From NCBI GenBank assembly GCA_948567375.1, contig OX419762.1, forward strand, positions 24,134,608-24,198,607: DNA of 64,000 nt. Reading direction: 5' to 3'. Below, one piece after another: positions 22,099 to 32,697 of this stretch (the stretch's first letter is position 1; the number at the start of each line of letters is the position of its first letter). A program made the translations under genes and the position numbers. Below the pieces are notes generated by a model. That model searched no databases and was not told where the DNA came from. It saw only the letters and a program-made list of their open reading frames with translations. The DNA is from Lunularia cruciata (Eukaryota > Streptophyta > Marchantiopsida > Lunulariales > Lunulariaceae).

Positions 22099-24350
22099 AT
22101 GGAGTGGATACCTTGCTTCAAAGGAACATTCATATTCTTTGTAGACAACACGTGTCAAAGTAGACTTATACTTGGTCTAAGATGATCAAGTAACAAGGGT
22201 AGATGTTGTGGTTACAGACTCTACACATGATGTAGTTTTGGGAAGAGTGATTACTCATCCTCTTGGATGGGCGGCAAGTGGAGTAGTAGCACACAAGGTC
22301 TCCAAGTATAGTAGTATGCAATGAGGTCATCTCTTTGTTCTCTAGCCTTGGAGTTATATGGAGCAATGGACATAGCATTTGATACATTTGTTAGGGAGTG
22401 CGTGAAAGCTTATCATATTAGATGCCAAGGGGTACCACTTTCACTCTCATACATTGTAGCATATTTTAGACATCATGTGTCCATTGCTCAAGAAAGAGCA
22501 TTGGCTGGTGCAATCCATGGAGAGCAATCATTCTAGGTGATGCTTCTTTGGATGCTCTAATAGTTTGTAGACCTTATGACTTGCATAGCTTGGAAATCTT
22601 AGGTACTATAAGGCATATTTCTCATATTGATACAATTGGGGCCTACCTCCATTCTACCTCTTTTATCTCTTCCTTGTATGGCTTGATGGAGTCTTCCTAT
22701 CCTTTTTGTATTCTATATGGTTTCCTTTCCCACTCTAGTGACAATAGTCACCACAATGTATGATTGTCTGCAAGATTGTGAAAGATTTTGGTTATAGGCA
22801 AATAGCAATTACCGCAAGTAATATCTATCTCCTTAACATTGGTGCACAATGATACTCCTTGCTCCTAGTGGCAATAGTCAGCATATATATGGATTGCCAA
22901 ATACTCTTATTATAAAGAGGCTGCAACTACCTCAACAAGAAATATGCATCTCCCTAGCTATGGTGCATAAGAGTACTCCTTACCCTAGTGGTGATAATCA
23001 TAATAATTCTTGTAAGCATGATTGCCAAATACTCTTATTGTAAAAGGACTGAAACTACCCCAACAAGCAATGTACATCTCCTTAGCTATGGTGCATAATA
23101 GTACTACTTGCTCCTAGTGGTAATAATATAATTCTTGTAAGCATGATTGCCAAAGACTTTGGTGGTAAGGGATGGCAACTACAAGTAATATGCATCTTTG
23201 TTACATAAAAATTACTTTGGTTGCTGTACTCTTTGAGTAGGTTTACTAAGCAAGTCATATACTTGAGATTATGTACATTGAAGGATATATATTAAATACT
23301 TAAAACCCTTACTCTAACCTTAAATCTTAAATTCCATCCAAAGCATAAAACATACATATTATATGTGCTATATGGAGATCCACAAGCACAATGATTTGAT
23401 CAACCTAGCTTTTTTCAATTTGAAACCACATCCCAATGAGAGTCATATGTATAGTACATCACTTATTCTAGAGCCATCAAAGCATACAAAATCTTAAGAG
23501 ACTAAGAAGGTTTGATCATAATACTATCAAATGTACATAAAGTAAGTAAGAATAAAATAAGTATAAGTAGCTAGGTTAAGTGGGTTGATTGTGCTAAATA
23601 AGGGGCTATGGGTACATAATATCTTGCTAAAATGGAATTAACTACTTGCAAAAAGAGAGAGAAATCAGCATAAGCCATGTCACAAACTGGTGGTATTAGA
23701 GATGAAAGAGCTACCAAAATCATCCACTCCTAAAGGAGACCTTGAAACTCTTAAGACTCCAAATGAGAATAGAAACCTTGGTAGAAACTATGAAAGATTG
23801 AGGATCATTTATGAATTCTTTGCATTTATAAGTAAGGACTCATAAATCCAAGCTCTTAGGTCAAATAGAAATGCAAAGAAACCTCTAAAGATTCAATACA
23901 TAGGTATAGTCTGAAAGTAAGAAGCAAAGATATGGTGAGAAAACATTTACTATCAAAATAGAAAGTGAGTAATGATAAACAATCCAAGTGATCCTACCCA
24001 AAGGATCTCCTTAGCAGATATACTTTGCAGAGACAACTATGTAATACAAAGTCTAATGTGATTTTATGATAGCTATACAATCAAAGTGATTCTATATATA
24101 CAAAGAAGATCAAAGAAGAGATCTAATTTCCTATTTCATGAAGGAGCAAAGAAGAACAAGAAATGATATCAAAGGTATTCAAGACATCCGCTTAGATAAT
24201 TATCTAATCAGGATGGAAGTCCAAGAATGCTCTCATGCAAACAGTAGTTGTCTTACATTCTCTAAATGTAGCCATAACAAATTAATGTGTAGAAAAGTAT
24301 GTTGAACAAAGAATTAAAAAATAAAAATAATGTACAAGCTTTATTTTAGG
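22099..24350. other. Unassigned AT-rich DNA between element A and LTR D4
   Basis: No recognisable domain on either strand. Short + strand open stretches at 22321-22536 and 22548-22763 (71 codons each) show no motif I know. The segment contains a tandem repeat (22740-23190). The rest, 23200-24350, is A-rich on the + strand with no ORF above 60 codons. It may be part of an older element or genomic DNA into which D4 inserted; 24346-24350 (TTAGG) would then be the D4 target site. Confidence 0.5.
22740..23190. repeat. Tandem repeat, about 3.5 units of ~125 bp
   Basis: The motif GATTGCCAAATACTCTTATT recurs at 22892 and 23020, and in variant form (GATTGCCAAAGACTTTGGTG) at 23144. Each is followed by TGCAACTACCTCAACAAG-like sequence and GCATCTCCTTAGCTATGGTG-like sequence and by CTCCTAGTGGTAATAAT. 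Spacings are 128 and 124 bp, and a weaker copy starts near 22774. Units differ at many sites, so the repeat is old. Confidence 0.7.
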
Positions 24351-24810
24351 TGTCACATCATTTGCAACACCAAAGCTAATTTTCTTTGATGTTAGAGTGT
24401 TAGTCTTGGCAGTCATAGTTATAAGTAGTTGCTCAAAGATTACTTAGTGGTAGCAAAATTTTATGTTAAGGTCATTGATCAAACTATTGTAGCTTTTATT
24501 TGTATTGTCAAGTAGACCACCAAATGGGCTATTAGGGTTGGAATTCCAAGTAAAGTCAAAGAGGTGTACCTTCAAAGTGCACTTCCAAAGAGCTCACTTC
24601 TTTGATGTTGAGCCTTTGAGTTCTTGGTTATGGTAATCAAGTATAACTTGGAGTCTTTTAGCTAGAATGGGTTTGACTTGACAATGTAATTAGAGCCTAT
24701 TTTTGGTAGTTTATTGAGTTGGATGTTGAGTTTCTAATCCAAGATGAGACTGTGACCAAATTGATTACATCAAAGAAGTGCAAGATGTGAAATTGAGTGT
24801 AGAGATTATG
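24351..24810 (+). repeat. LTR D4, left piece (old family-D LTR)
   Basis: Starts TGTCACATCATTTGC and follows the family-D LTR pattern (AGAGCTCACTTCTTTGATG and GTTGAGCCTTTGAGTTCTTG are shared with 37500-37540). It stops at TTATG (24806-24810), where element D1 inserted, and continues at 34052. More diverged from D1 and D3 LTRs than those are from each other, so it is the oldest family-D copy here. Confidence 0.82.
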
Positions 24811-24913
24811 TCGTGCATATATACATCGCTACACAACATACATCGCTGTCAACATCATACACTATAGAAGCACAACTCACACATAAGTCATACATAGACT
24901 CTAAAGTGCCACA
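24811..24913 (-). repeat. Terminal 103-bp tail of D1 ('S unit')
   Basis: On the minus strand begins TGTGGCACTTTAGAGTC directly after a purine-rich stretch and ends GCACGA at the target duplication. The same unit lies at 60046-60152 (then followed by an LTR start) and 60604-60690 (then followed by gag leader). It could be 3' untranslated sequence before the LTR, or an alternative short terminal repeat; the position next to a polypurine tract and at a TSD favours a terminal role. Confidence 0.55.
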
Positions 24914-24928
24914 ATCGCCCCCTAGCTG
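24914..24928 (-). other. Polypurine tract of D1
   Basis: Minus strand GCTAGGGGGCGAT immediately before TGTGGCAC. The equivalent in D2 is AGGTAGTGGGGTGAT at 60031-60045. Its location upstream of the S unit rather than upstream of TGTCAC is the main reason to suspect the S unit is terminal. Confidence 0.5.
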
Positions 24929-25081
24929 GCGGTTAGGTCCCTCTAACTCCAGACAGCCATCTACTCTGAGTATATGGTATACCCTCTAATGGGCAAAGAT
25001 CAGGAGGCCGGGTGCTATGGAGCCCCATTGTTAGTTGCCTGTCTGCAATCTATACCATATAAAGAATGAACTAGCTATAGG

Positions 25082-25225
25082 TCAAGTACATCTAGGACAT
25101 AACCACTGTCCTTGAGGAACCACCGTGAGGGGGAGAGTCATACATGCCATATGCCATCCTCTCAAACAGCTATCACACACTAACATAGAAGCAGCTCCAC
25201 CAGAAAAGCCACATAACATACACCT
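25082..25225 (-). other. PHD finger (C4HC3) at the integrase C-terminus
   Basis: Pattern Cx2C-x11-Cx2C-x4-Hx2C-x14-Cx2C, read as CMLC, then CDSC, then HMAC, then CPRC, the last three residues before the stop. A Trp sits two residues before the last Cys pair (GQWLCPRC), the hallmark of PHD fingers. PHD fingers are known to bind the H3 N-terminal tail, reading the K4 state. A copy in D2 (59735-59876) keeps the same spacing. It belongs to the integrase frame and is not an in-frame host gene fusion: it ends the pol ORF 170 bp before the polypurine tract. Confidence 0.92.
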
Positions 25226-26510
25226 CAAGCCTACACGTACAAGTGCCAAGCTTGGGTCCATAGTACCATCAATGTTTGGAAGGTGGCATGGCGCACAATT
25301 GCGCATATGATCCTTCCAAATAACACCATCACGTCCTTCTAACACAAGGACTCCAGATGGCAAAACCTCGCGCACTCTCAAGATAGTGCGGCCTGTAGAA
25401 ACATCAAGTGTCGGTGCTGTTTGCTATAGATATACGTAGTCGCCTGGATGAAATTGACGGATTGAGGGTCTATAACCTCCTCCTTGAATGGTAGCATAGC
25501 ATAAAGTATCTCTATGCTGAGCAATTGCAAAGTTCTCAAAGGCCATCGGCATCACTCTCCAAAAGATCTTTGCCCGGTGAAAACATGTGCTCATCCATAC
25601 ATCGGGGTCATCCAAGTCCAAAACTACAGTAGCATCTTGACGAATGGCTGCTGGTAAATCTGGATCTCGTCCATTGAGTAGAAAGTATGGAGAGAAGGAT
25701 GCTAAGGAGACTTGTTGGCTGAACTGATAGCCCATGGCCAACCAAGGTAACTGGAGATCCCAATCTCCCAAGTGGCCTCTCTGCAAACCATACTTTTGCA
25801 ATCCTCTCTTCACCATCTGAACCATTCTCTCTGCTAAGCCATTTGCCTCAGGATGATCTCAGGATGTAGTACAATGATCAATCAAAGCCTTGTCGCACAA
25901 GACCTAAAACTCCCCCAAGAACTCTGTACCCTGATCAGTCAAAACCTCAGTTGGTGCACCAAAATGACTAAGAACTTGATCCAGGAACGAGTAAGCTGTC
26001 CCTTCACTAGACTTGTCAGGAAGTGCCACCAACTCAATCCACTTGGAGAAGTGCTCCACCATCACCAAAATATACCGATGATGTCTCACAGTCAGCGGTA
26101 AAGGTCCAACAAAGTCCAAACTCCAACGGTAACCCAATCCCATGATAGGTAATGGGTGTAATTGTGGCATAGGAGCATTGAATGATGCTCTAACTCAGTC
26201 ACAAACCACACATCTAGCAACAAACTGCTGTACCTCGGTCTGCATACCGTGCCACCAATAATGACTCTAAAGTAAGCTATCCGTATGCTTTACTCCAAAA
26301 TGTCCTAGCTCCTCATGAGCATGAAGGACCAACAGTGGTCTCTGTGATGGAAGTGGTACTACTCGCACTCTACCATCCTCCCATACATGCAAAAGGTGTC
26401 TACCCTCCAATCTGAACCGTCTGGCCCGCTGAAGAACACGGTCTCTCTCCTTGGCCCCAACTGTGCCACCCACAACACCAATGCAAAGATAGTCCATCAC
26501 TAAGACATCA
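25082..26510 (-). pseudogene. IN: Integrase of D1 with C-terminal PHD finger
   Basis: Integrase of a Ty3/gypsy element. Zinc-binding domain: HAHEELGHFGVKHT, a stop, SHYWWHGMQTEVQQFVARCVVCD (about 26330-26205). Core: WSLDFVGPLPL with the first Asp, VEHFSKWIELVALP, VLTDQGTEFLGEF with the second Asp (26170-25904), then HPEANGLAERMVQMVKRGL with the Glu (about 25860-25790). C-terminal: FSPYFLLNGRDPDLP, FHPGDYVYL, a stop at 25421-25423, TILRVREVLPSGVLVLEG and VIWKDHMRNC. Where a chromovirus would have a chromodomain this protein ends in a PHD finger. The stops at about 26265, 26210, 25855 and 25422 are TAG/TGA from CAG/CGA-like codons. All three catalytic acids are readable. Confidence 0.92.
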
Positions 26511-27910
26511 TCATGAATGTCTTGCTGAACTGTACCAATATCTTCACTCTATGGATTTGTGACCTCAATAACTCCTTCTGTATGCGCTGAGAGAGATACC
26601 ACCAAAGCCTCTACAAATATACATAGAAAGGCCGATGCATGCCAACCTGGCACCATCTCCTCATCTGTCTCACCACGCCAACGTGCTCCGGTCTGATCCT
26701 GCTGGCTGGGACATGGGTTTCTACTCAACCCATCTGCATCACGGTTCACCACTCTAGGTTTGTGAACAACCGTGAAATCATACTCCTGTAAAATCAGAGC
26801 ACATCGTGCAAGCTTCCCTGAAAGCTTGTCGGACTCTATCAACCACTTCAGCGGCTGATGATCAATGATGAGAGTGAAGGGGTTACCAAATAGGTAACAT
26901 CGGAAATGTGCTACTGCCCAAATTGCTGCCAAGCACTCTCCCTCATATGAACTATACTTTGCCTCCGTTGAATTGTTGGAGCGACTAGCATAGGCCACCA
27001 CAAACTCCTTCTCCTCATCATCATGTTGGGTGAGCACCGCTCCAAGCTCCAACATACTCCAATCAGTGTGAACCTGAAATGGTCGTCCCTTGATTGGTCT
27101 CCTCAAAATAGGAGCAGATGTCAACCTCTCCTTGAGCTCTACAAAAGCCCTCTCCTGCTCATCTCCCCAACACCACTCCTGTGTAAGCTTGGTCAGCTTC
27201 ATCAAGGCCTTGGCAATGGCACTAAATCCTCTAACATAGCGGTGATAGAAGTTTGCCAACCCAAGGAATGCTTGCACTCTACTCACATCCATAGGCCAAG
27301 GAATACGTGCAATAGCCTCCACCTTGGTCTGCTGGACACCAAGTCCTTTAGGGTAGATAGTGTGACCCAAATACTCAACCTGCTTGTGGAAGAACCTACA
27401 CGTCCCAAGATGTAATTTGAGTCCATGAGATCTCAACCTCTCAAACACCTCCAACAACTATCTCTCATGCTCCTCCACGGTAGTGCTATAAACCAAAATG
27501 TCATCTATATAGCACCGAGCAAAATCCAATCCAGCTAGGATCCTATCCATGACTCTTTGGAACTCAGCAGGAGCGTTCTTCAACCCAAATGGTAAGAACC
27601 TCCACTGATATAACACATCCTTGCCGTGAGGATCAATAGCCCAAAATGTTGTCTTGGACTTATCTTCCTCCCTAATTGGCAACTGATGATATCCCGCTCA
27701 AAGATCCAAAGTACTAAAGACCTTTGCATGCCCAATCGCATCAAAAATCTCCTCTAGTGTAGGCATGGCATACCGATCAGCCCTGGTCTATTGGTTGATA
27801 GGACGATAATCTCCACACATCCGCCTATCTTTATAGTTGCCATGCATATCCTTCTTGGCTGGCATCACTGTTGCTGATGCATACTCTCCATGTGAAATCT
27901 CTACCAAACC
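26511..27910 (-). pseudogene. RT: Reverse transcriptase and RNase H of D1
   Basis: RT motifs: MPAKKDMHGNYKDRRMCGDYRPIN, AMPTLEEIFDAIGHAKVFSTLDL (27850-27710), PIREEDKSKTTF, RFLPFGLKNAPAEFQ and the catalytic box YIDDILVYS (27682-27458). After one TAG where Trp is expected comes a 302-residue open stretch (27457-26549): LHLGTCRFFHKQVEYLGH, FLGLANFYHRYVRGFSAIA, then RNase H with QVHTDWSMLELGAVL, EAKYSSYEGECLAAIWAV, IDHQPLKWLIESDKLSG and RDADGLSRNP. Catalytic aspartates are intact. Upstream of the RT the reading continues from the methyltransferase through a linker ending VEISHGEYASA, showing one polyprotein. Confidence 0.93.
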
Positions 27911-28504
27911 AGCCTCAAAAAGGTCACTACTCCGGCTCTAAATCAATGTCCTCTCCATATCACTATATTGATAAGGACGTCAGAAAACTGGTGTGTCGCT
28001 AGTCAGCTCAATCCATATACCAGGTCCCTTCAGAGCACCCAAATCCTTCATACTGAAGGCAAAACAATTCGTGTGACTCCTCAAGAACCTCCAAACCCTC
28101 CGTCTTTCCTCTCCAATAATCTTGGGTCCAAGATCTGGCTCCCAAGTATCCTTTGTAATTGTAGTAGGAGTGGAAGACGTATTGATAGGCTGCTACACTG
28201 GTCCCTTGGGAGCAATAGTGTCATGCTCCTGACCACTAGAGGTCCCAACCTCTGTGTGAAAAACTCCCTCCACTCTGGCTGCAAGCTCCACACGTCCTCT
28301 GGCTGCATCCCATGTGGACCAAGAGTGTAATCCAAGTAGCCCACGCTCACCTGGATGGACTCCAAGTTGACCACTCTCCCTAGTAGCTACTAGATGTGTC
28401 CCAAGAATACCATGTCCACTCGGTCCATCACCCCTAGCATGTGCTTGAATCGTCTTGATAGGCACAGGGCTCACAAGTGTCCAAGTGGTGATGCCTATCA
28501 AGCG
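27911..28504 (-). pseudogene. Linker between methyltransferase and RT in D1
   Basis: About 200 codons joining the MTase C-terminus to the RT in the same frame as MTase motifs VI-X (28849-28193, then on). Readable pieces: LIGITTWTLVSP, GDGPSGHGILG, a Gly/His-rich GERGLLGLHSW, then WEPDLGPKI and MERTLI. No known domain. The same segment, including the tandem-like VHPxxxGLLGLH phrase, is present in D3 (43500-44150). It confirms that the MTase is fused into pol and is not a passenger gene inserted later in one copy. Confidence 0.65.
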
Positions 28505-29475
28505 CATCCTACACTGCTCTGCCAAGCCAAGGCTCACAATCCAGGTCAAACAGTTCAGGTCTATAGCCTGACCTAACACTTGACGCCTGGATGCCTCTGA
28601 CACTACTGGAACAGCGGTAATACCGGTGCAAAAACCCATCGCCTGCTCTCTCTCATCAACGTTGGGCTTGACCAACTGTTGTAACTGTGAGTCCCAAACA
28701 AGTCCAGGTCCTCCCTCTTGAAAAGCATGAGAGCCTGGGAAACTCATGAGTGTGGGAAATGCAACTCTAGGCTGTCCAACTAGGTTCACCACTACCATAG
28801 GTGACCTATCAGCCACTACCATTGTCTGAGACTGATGCCCAACATCCAAGATATCATCAACAAGAATGTGGTCTAGTCGTTGAATCCCATCATAACTACG
28901 CTGTAGAACCTCTCTAGGTTAGAGGTTTGTCCACCAAAGACGAAGACAATGAGCCCGTGATCCCACTCTGGCTGCATCTAACAATACAGCAGGTTCCATC
29001 CAAGAATGGACCTGATGTGTACTTGCCACCACTCTGGTGTGAGAATCACCCATCAAAGGAATGTTCTCCAGAAGGTAAGCTGGAGAAACGGACTGATGAA
29101 CCTGGAGATCGTAGTATCCGTAACATCTCCCAAAACACACCAGAATGAGGATCCTGAAGACCCAAACCGCGGTCCGCACATGTATGTCCCTAACATGGCC
29201 ATCTAGAAATCACCAAGTGAATAGACCCATGTCTCTCTAGGTCATGCGCCCCTAGTAAGAAAATGTCTCCTAGTAAGGCCTTTTGGTAACCTCTGACTGC
29301 TGACATCGGTAATAACTCTAGATACCGTTAGGCCAAGTGTGCCACATGATGTAGAGAGACTCGCCTAGCAGTCTCATCTCTCTCTACATACAAGTACCTT
29401 TGTACTCGTATACCCGCCTATAACACCGCAACTAGTCCGGTGCTGATCCCACCAAACAACTCCAATAGGCATATC
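28505..29475 (-). pseudogene. C5 cytosine DNA methyltransferase domain in pol of D1
   Basis: Cytosine-5 methyltransferase fold with motifs in canonical order. Motif I: LLELFGGISTGLVAVL (29470-29430), the AdoMet loop. Motif II: YLYVERDETAR (about 29400-29365) with the acidic residue that binds ribose. Before motif IV: GDIFLLGAHDLERHG and HLVI. Motif IV: WPC, then TAG where Gln is expected, then GHTCADRGLGLQDPHSG (29200-29140); the Cys is the catalytic nucleophile. Motif VI: YLLENIPLMGDS (29080-29045). Motif VIII: GSRAHCLRLWWTNL (28965-28922). Target region and motif X: PTLMSFPGSHAF (28755-28720), DEREQAMGF, SEASRRQVLGQAIDLNCLTW (28600-28535). The overall plan resembles DNMT3 (FDGIATGL, ENV, AAHRARYFWGNLP), not permuted DRM. 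One frameshift between IV and VI and several stops. Confidence 0.9.
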
Positions 29476-30316
29476 CCCTCTACTGGATACTGCCAAGCAA
29501 TGAGTGTGGTATCCAGAGGTGTCAAAGCAATCGCCTTTGGAGGCTCATCCTCACACACATCTCCTGATGGTACAAAGGCTCCACTCCAAGCCTGCTGCAC
29601 CAACTGATCTGTATGCTGCTGCAATGCCTCCTCTGAACTCCACAATGGAACATCCAAGGTGGATGGAACAATCCTACTCGTACTCCAAAGCCAAGTGATC
29701 TCCTCTGGTACTAGAGTATCCTTTGCATGGGCATTCCTTTCCAACAAGTCACCAGGCCACGTAACTGCACCACTAAAAGCTAAAACTGATGCTGCCATGG
29801 TCCCGGACTGTAGTGAGCCAAGACTGCCATTACTGAAGCATACTAGTAGGCGACATACCCGTCCCTCACTAGACTGCCAACCAGGTCTATAAGAGGCTGT
29901 CTCCTCCCAATAGTCAATGCTGAAACCCATGGGGTATAACACCGCTCCCCCAACTAGCACATCATATGACTTAGTTATCGTTGCAATAGCTTGAGCTCTC
30001 ACCACCAAGCTATTAGTTGGATGACTAGGCTGAACCTTGACAACAAGCTCTCCACGTGTGATATATTGTGTCAAACCACCACCAAGAGATGTTTGGATCT
30101 GAAATGGACACCTTTCCACATTGGTCTTTCGTAACTCCAGACCGACAATTGCAGCTTCCCCAACATAAGGGGCTGCGCACCAAAGTCTAACAAGACTCTT
30201 TGTGGTGTATAGACCTTCCCTAAAGGCCCCACCAAACAAAAAATCCCCCTCTGGTTACCCAATAGGACAACACCAGGTGTAAACCGTGCTCTCTCAAAGG
30301 CCAGTCTAGCTGGCAA
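29476..30316 (-). pseudogene. PR: Aspartic protease of D1 and protease-MTase linker
   Basis: Retropepsin: VLLDFGAQPLMLGK (30230-30190), where DFG stands at the position of the catalytic DSG/DTG, a probable C-to-T change. After a frameshift at about 30190: AAIVGLELRKTNVERC, FQIQTSLGGGLTQYITRGEL and SYDVLVGGAVLYPMGFSIDYW, which carries the second conserved segment. The segment continues as a 110-residue linker (WPGDLLERN, STLDVPLWSS, QQAWSGAFVPSG) straight into MTase motif I in the same 273-residue open stretch (30239-29418). This proves the MTase is translated in frame with the protease. Confidence 0.82.
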
Positions 30317-32400
30317 CTCCTCCAGTTTAGCCGTTGCTGCCTACCATAAACCACTGGTCGCTGAACGGATCCCATGCTCCTCAACCAAGTCAGCTCCACT
30401 ACCAAGCACCTTTGCTCTAGTAGTAGGAACTGCACCATCCCTACTCTCACACAACATGGCAACCAACCGGAATACTGGGTCTGGGTCAACTCCCAATGTA
30501 AACATGTCACTGGCTAAAAACAAAGGATGCCGCATAATTGGCTGAGCCACCCCTAATATCATGCTAGACTCAGTATGTGTAGTAGTAGGTGGCTGACTAG
30601 TAGGTAGTCCATCATGTACTCTATCACCACCTACCACACCTGCACTGGGACATCTAGGAACCATGGATGTCGTCTGCAATGCCTCAGATAGCGGGAAAGA
30701 TTGGGGAAGTCTAACCTGTCTCCCAACCTCTCCTCTTTGTGGGTCCAACTTCACTGATGCTCCTCTAAGCTCTGGAGCACATACTGCACTCCTAGTCACT
30801 GCTGTAGATGCATCCACCTGTGCTGTTCCGCACATGAAGTCCAAAGCATCTCTATTACCAGCATATGAAGTGGAAGCCTCAGCACCCGAATCTGATCTCC
30901 TCTGAGCAATAGCCATACTAGCCAATCTTTGCTCCAACTGCTCAATCCGAGTAGCCATGGTTGTGTCAGAAGTACGGGCAGGTACTGCACCCCTACTAGG
31001 TGTAGATCCTCTACCACCACCTCTACCACCTTGTCCTCCAAGAACTGGAGCTCCTCTACCACCTGCCATAGCAGCCCTACCACTCCGTAACTTCGAGTGT
31101 AGGTCAAAACACCGGTCACTAGTGTGACCAAATTTGTGGCAGTGCTCATACTACCTCTGTGCTGGCTGTGATGCACCAGAGGTACTAGGTCCGCTGCCCT
31201 GAGTACACTCTCTCCTATGATGAGGTCCACCACAAGTCCAACAAGCAACACCACCACTCACTGGCTACTGCTGACCCAAAAATGAGGGTAAGGGTCTAAC
31301 TCCACTAGGCCATCCACTCGCTCCATAGGATCTAGGCTGTCCACCCTGTCCTCAAAAACCAACTGGGCGTGGTGCACTCTGCTGCACTCTAGAAGAAGTC
31401 ACAGCCGTGAATGAGGTCTCGCTACCAAATCCAGATGTCACCACTCTCTCCTCCACCATGTTGAGCTCAATACGCTCAGCCAAACCAAAGACTACTGCCA
31501 AAGTGGGTGAAGTAGCCTGCAACAACATAGCATCACGAACTCTATGTCACAACTCCCTGTCCAGTATGGCATACCAAAACTAGACTGCTTGGGCCTCAGT
31601 AACTCCCTGGGTGAAACTGATCAGTAGCCTCAAGCGAGTGTATGCCTCACGTAGGCTCTCTCCAGCCTTCTGCTAGAACTCTTGTAAGCACCTCAGCTTG
31701 TCAGTCCGCACTCCCTAGTAGTTCTACCTCAAACACAAGAAGAACTCCACCATGGGGTTAAACCCTGGTACCACACCACCTCCTGCAATGGTACTTCCAC
31801 TCGTAGTAGTACTATCTCCAACTAGTGCACCTCTACTAGCTCCATCCACACTACTCGAGCTAGAACTTGTGGGTATAGCCAATCTACTCCTGGCCACCGA
31901 GCCTGAAGTGATGGAGACATAGTGTGGAGACCAATCTTGTCTCCATAACTCAATCTCCTCCAAATGAGCTCTCCTGAACTCATGGTAGTTGTCCATTGGC
32001 GGACCCTCCAAGTGTTGAAACAACCCCTTCCATGCCATGAAGGGTGTGAACAAAGTCGGGTTCCGCATCTGCTGCAGATCACACCAACCATCGGACACAC
32101 CAAGTGCACTCTCAACTAAATCAGCTCCTGTGTCGAACTCCAACTCAGAGTCAATCTCCTCCCTCAATGGGACCTGAGATACAGGTTGATACCGAGCACT
32201 ACTCCAAGTAAACCCATTGCGTATTGCAGGGCTAACTCCTCTAGAATCTCCAAAGAACTCTGTCGTGACAAAGTAACCCCAACAGCAAACCCGAACCACC
32301 AACTGCAACCGCAAGTTGCAACTGCAAGTACCCCACCAAAGTGCCAACACCACCAAGTGCCAATACTAACTAAGCACCACCCACTAATGTAACTCTAACC
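30317..32400 (-). pseudogene. gag: Gag of D1
   Basis: Capsid part, 32356-31724: LREEIDSELEFDTGADLVESALGVS, GWCDLQQMRNPTLFTPFMAWKGLFQHLEG, YHEFRRAHLEEIELWRQDW, a Ser-rich linker, then GFNPMVEFFLCLR and, after stops, the gag core. Nucleic-acid-binding part near 31240-31100: CWTCGGPHHRREC (spacing Cx2Cx3Hx4C) and a second knuckle CHKFGHTSDRC whose first Cys is lost. Then an Arg/Gly-rich stretch GGRGAPVLGGQGGRGGGRG, a short coiled coil TRIEQLEQRLASMAIAQRR and a Pro/Thr-rich tail leading to the protease. Matching sequence in D3 lies at 39040-40740. A region near 32000-31900 of D3 is more complete, with DKIYGASKGPRRYFGTV missing here, so D1 has an internal deletion. Confidence 0.82.
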
Positions 32401-32683
32401 GAGATAACTACACTAGGGGAAAGGGCAACCTATGACTTGCCATCATAACACGCACTCTCACGGTCTGCATGTCATCACTTCCTACCTCACCGGAGAGAAA
32501 CAAAGGTAGTCTAACTGGCCATCACTCCAGCCTCACCACCAAGAGCACACCAGAGCACCAACGCTCAAAAGTCAAGGCACCTCACACAAACGTGGTGCAC
32601 AAACAAGAAGCAGAGAATAGAGGGGATCCAATCACAAGAAATCTAAACAAAAACCCTCCATCTCATAACACAACACGGGACTA

Positions 32684-32697
32684 ACTCTGCCACCATT
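32684..32697 (-). other. Primer-binding site of family D
   Basis: Minus strand TGTCA-AA-TGGTGGCAGAGT: the LTR ends in TGTCA and, two bases later, TGGTGGCAGAGT begins. It resembles the common initiator-Met primer site TGGTATCAGAGC with three differences. The same sequence follows the D3 LTR at 38639-38650, and D4 has TGGTGGTAGAGT at 37221. Confidence 0.65.

Noticed and set aside
22780-23190. CRISPR-like array
   Set aside because: Units of about 125 bp diverge throughout with no short identical repeats separated by unique spacers, and the DNA is plant-like.
24351-24810. 3' LTR of D1
   Set aside because: It is family-D LTR sequence but in the opposite (+) orientation and continues at 34052 after TTATG, so it is the left part of the LTR that D1 inserted into.
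27023-27415. 130-codon plus-strand open frame
   Set aside because: Antisense shadow of the D1 RT/RNase H region; its translation shows no domain and the minus strand has clear RT motifs.
28193-28849. Host gene captured between elements
   Set aside because: It is the C-terminal half of the MTase plus linker, present at the same place in D3 and continuous with pol.
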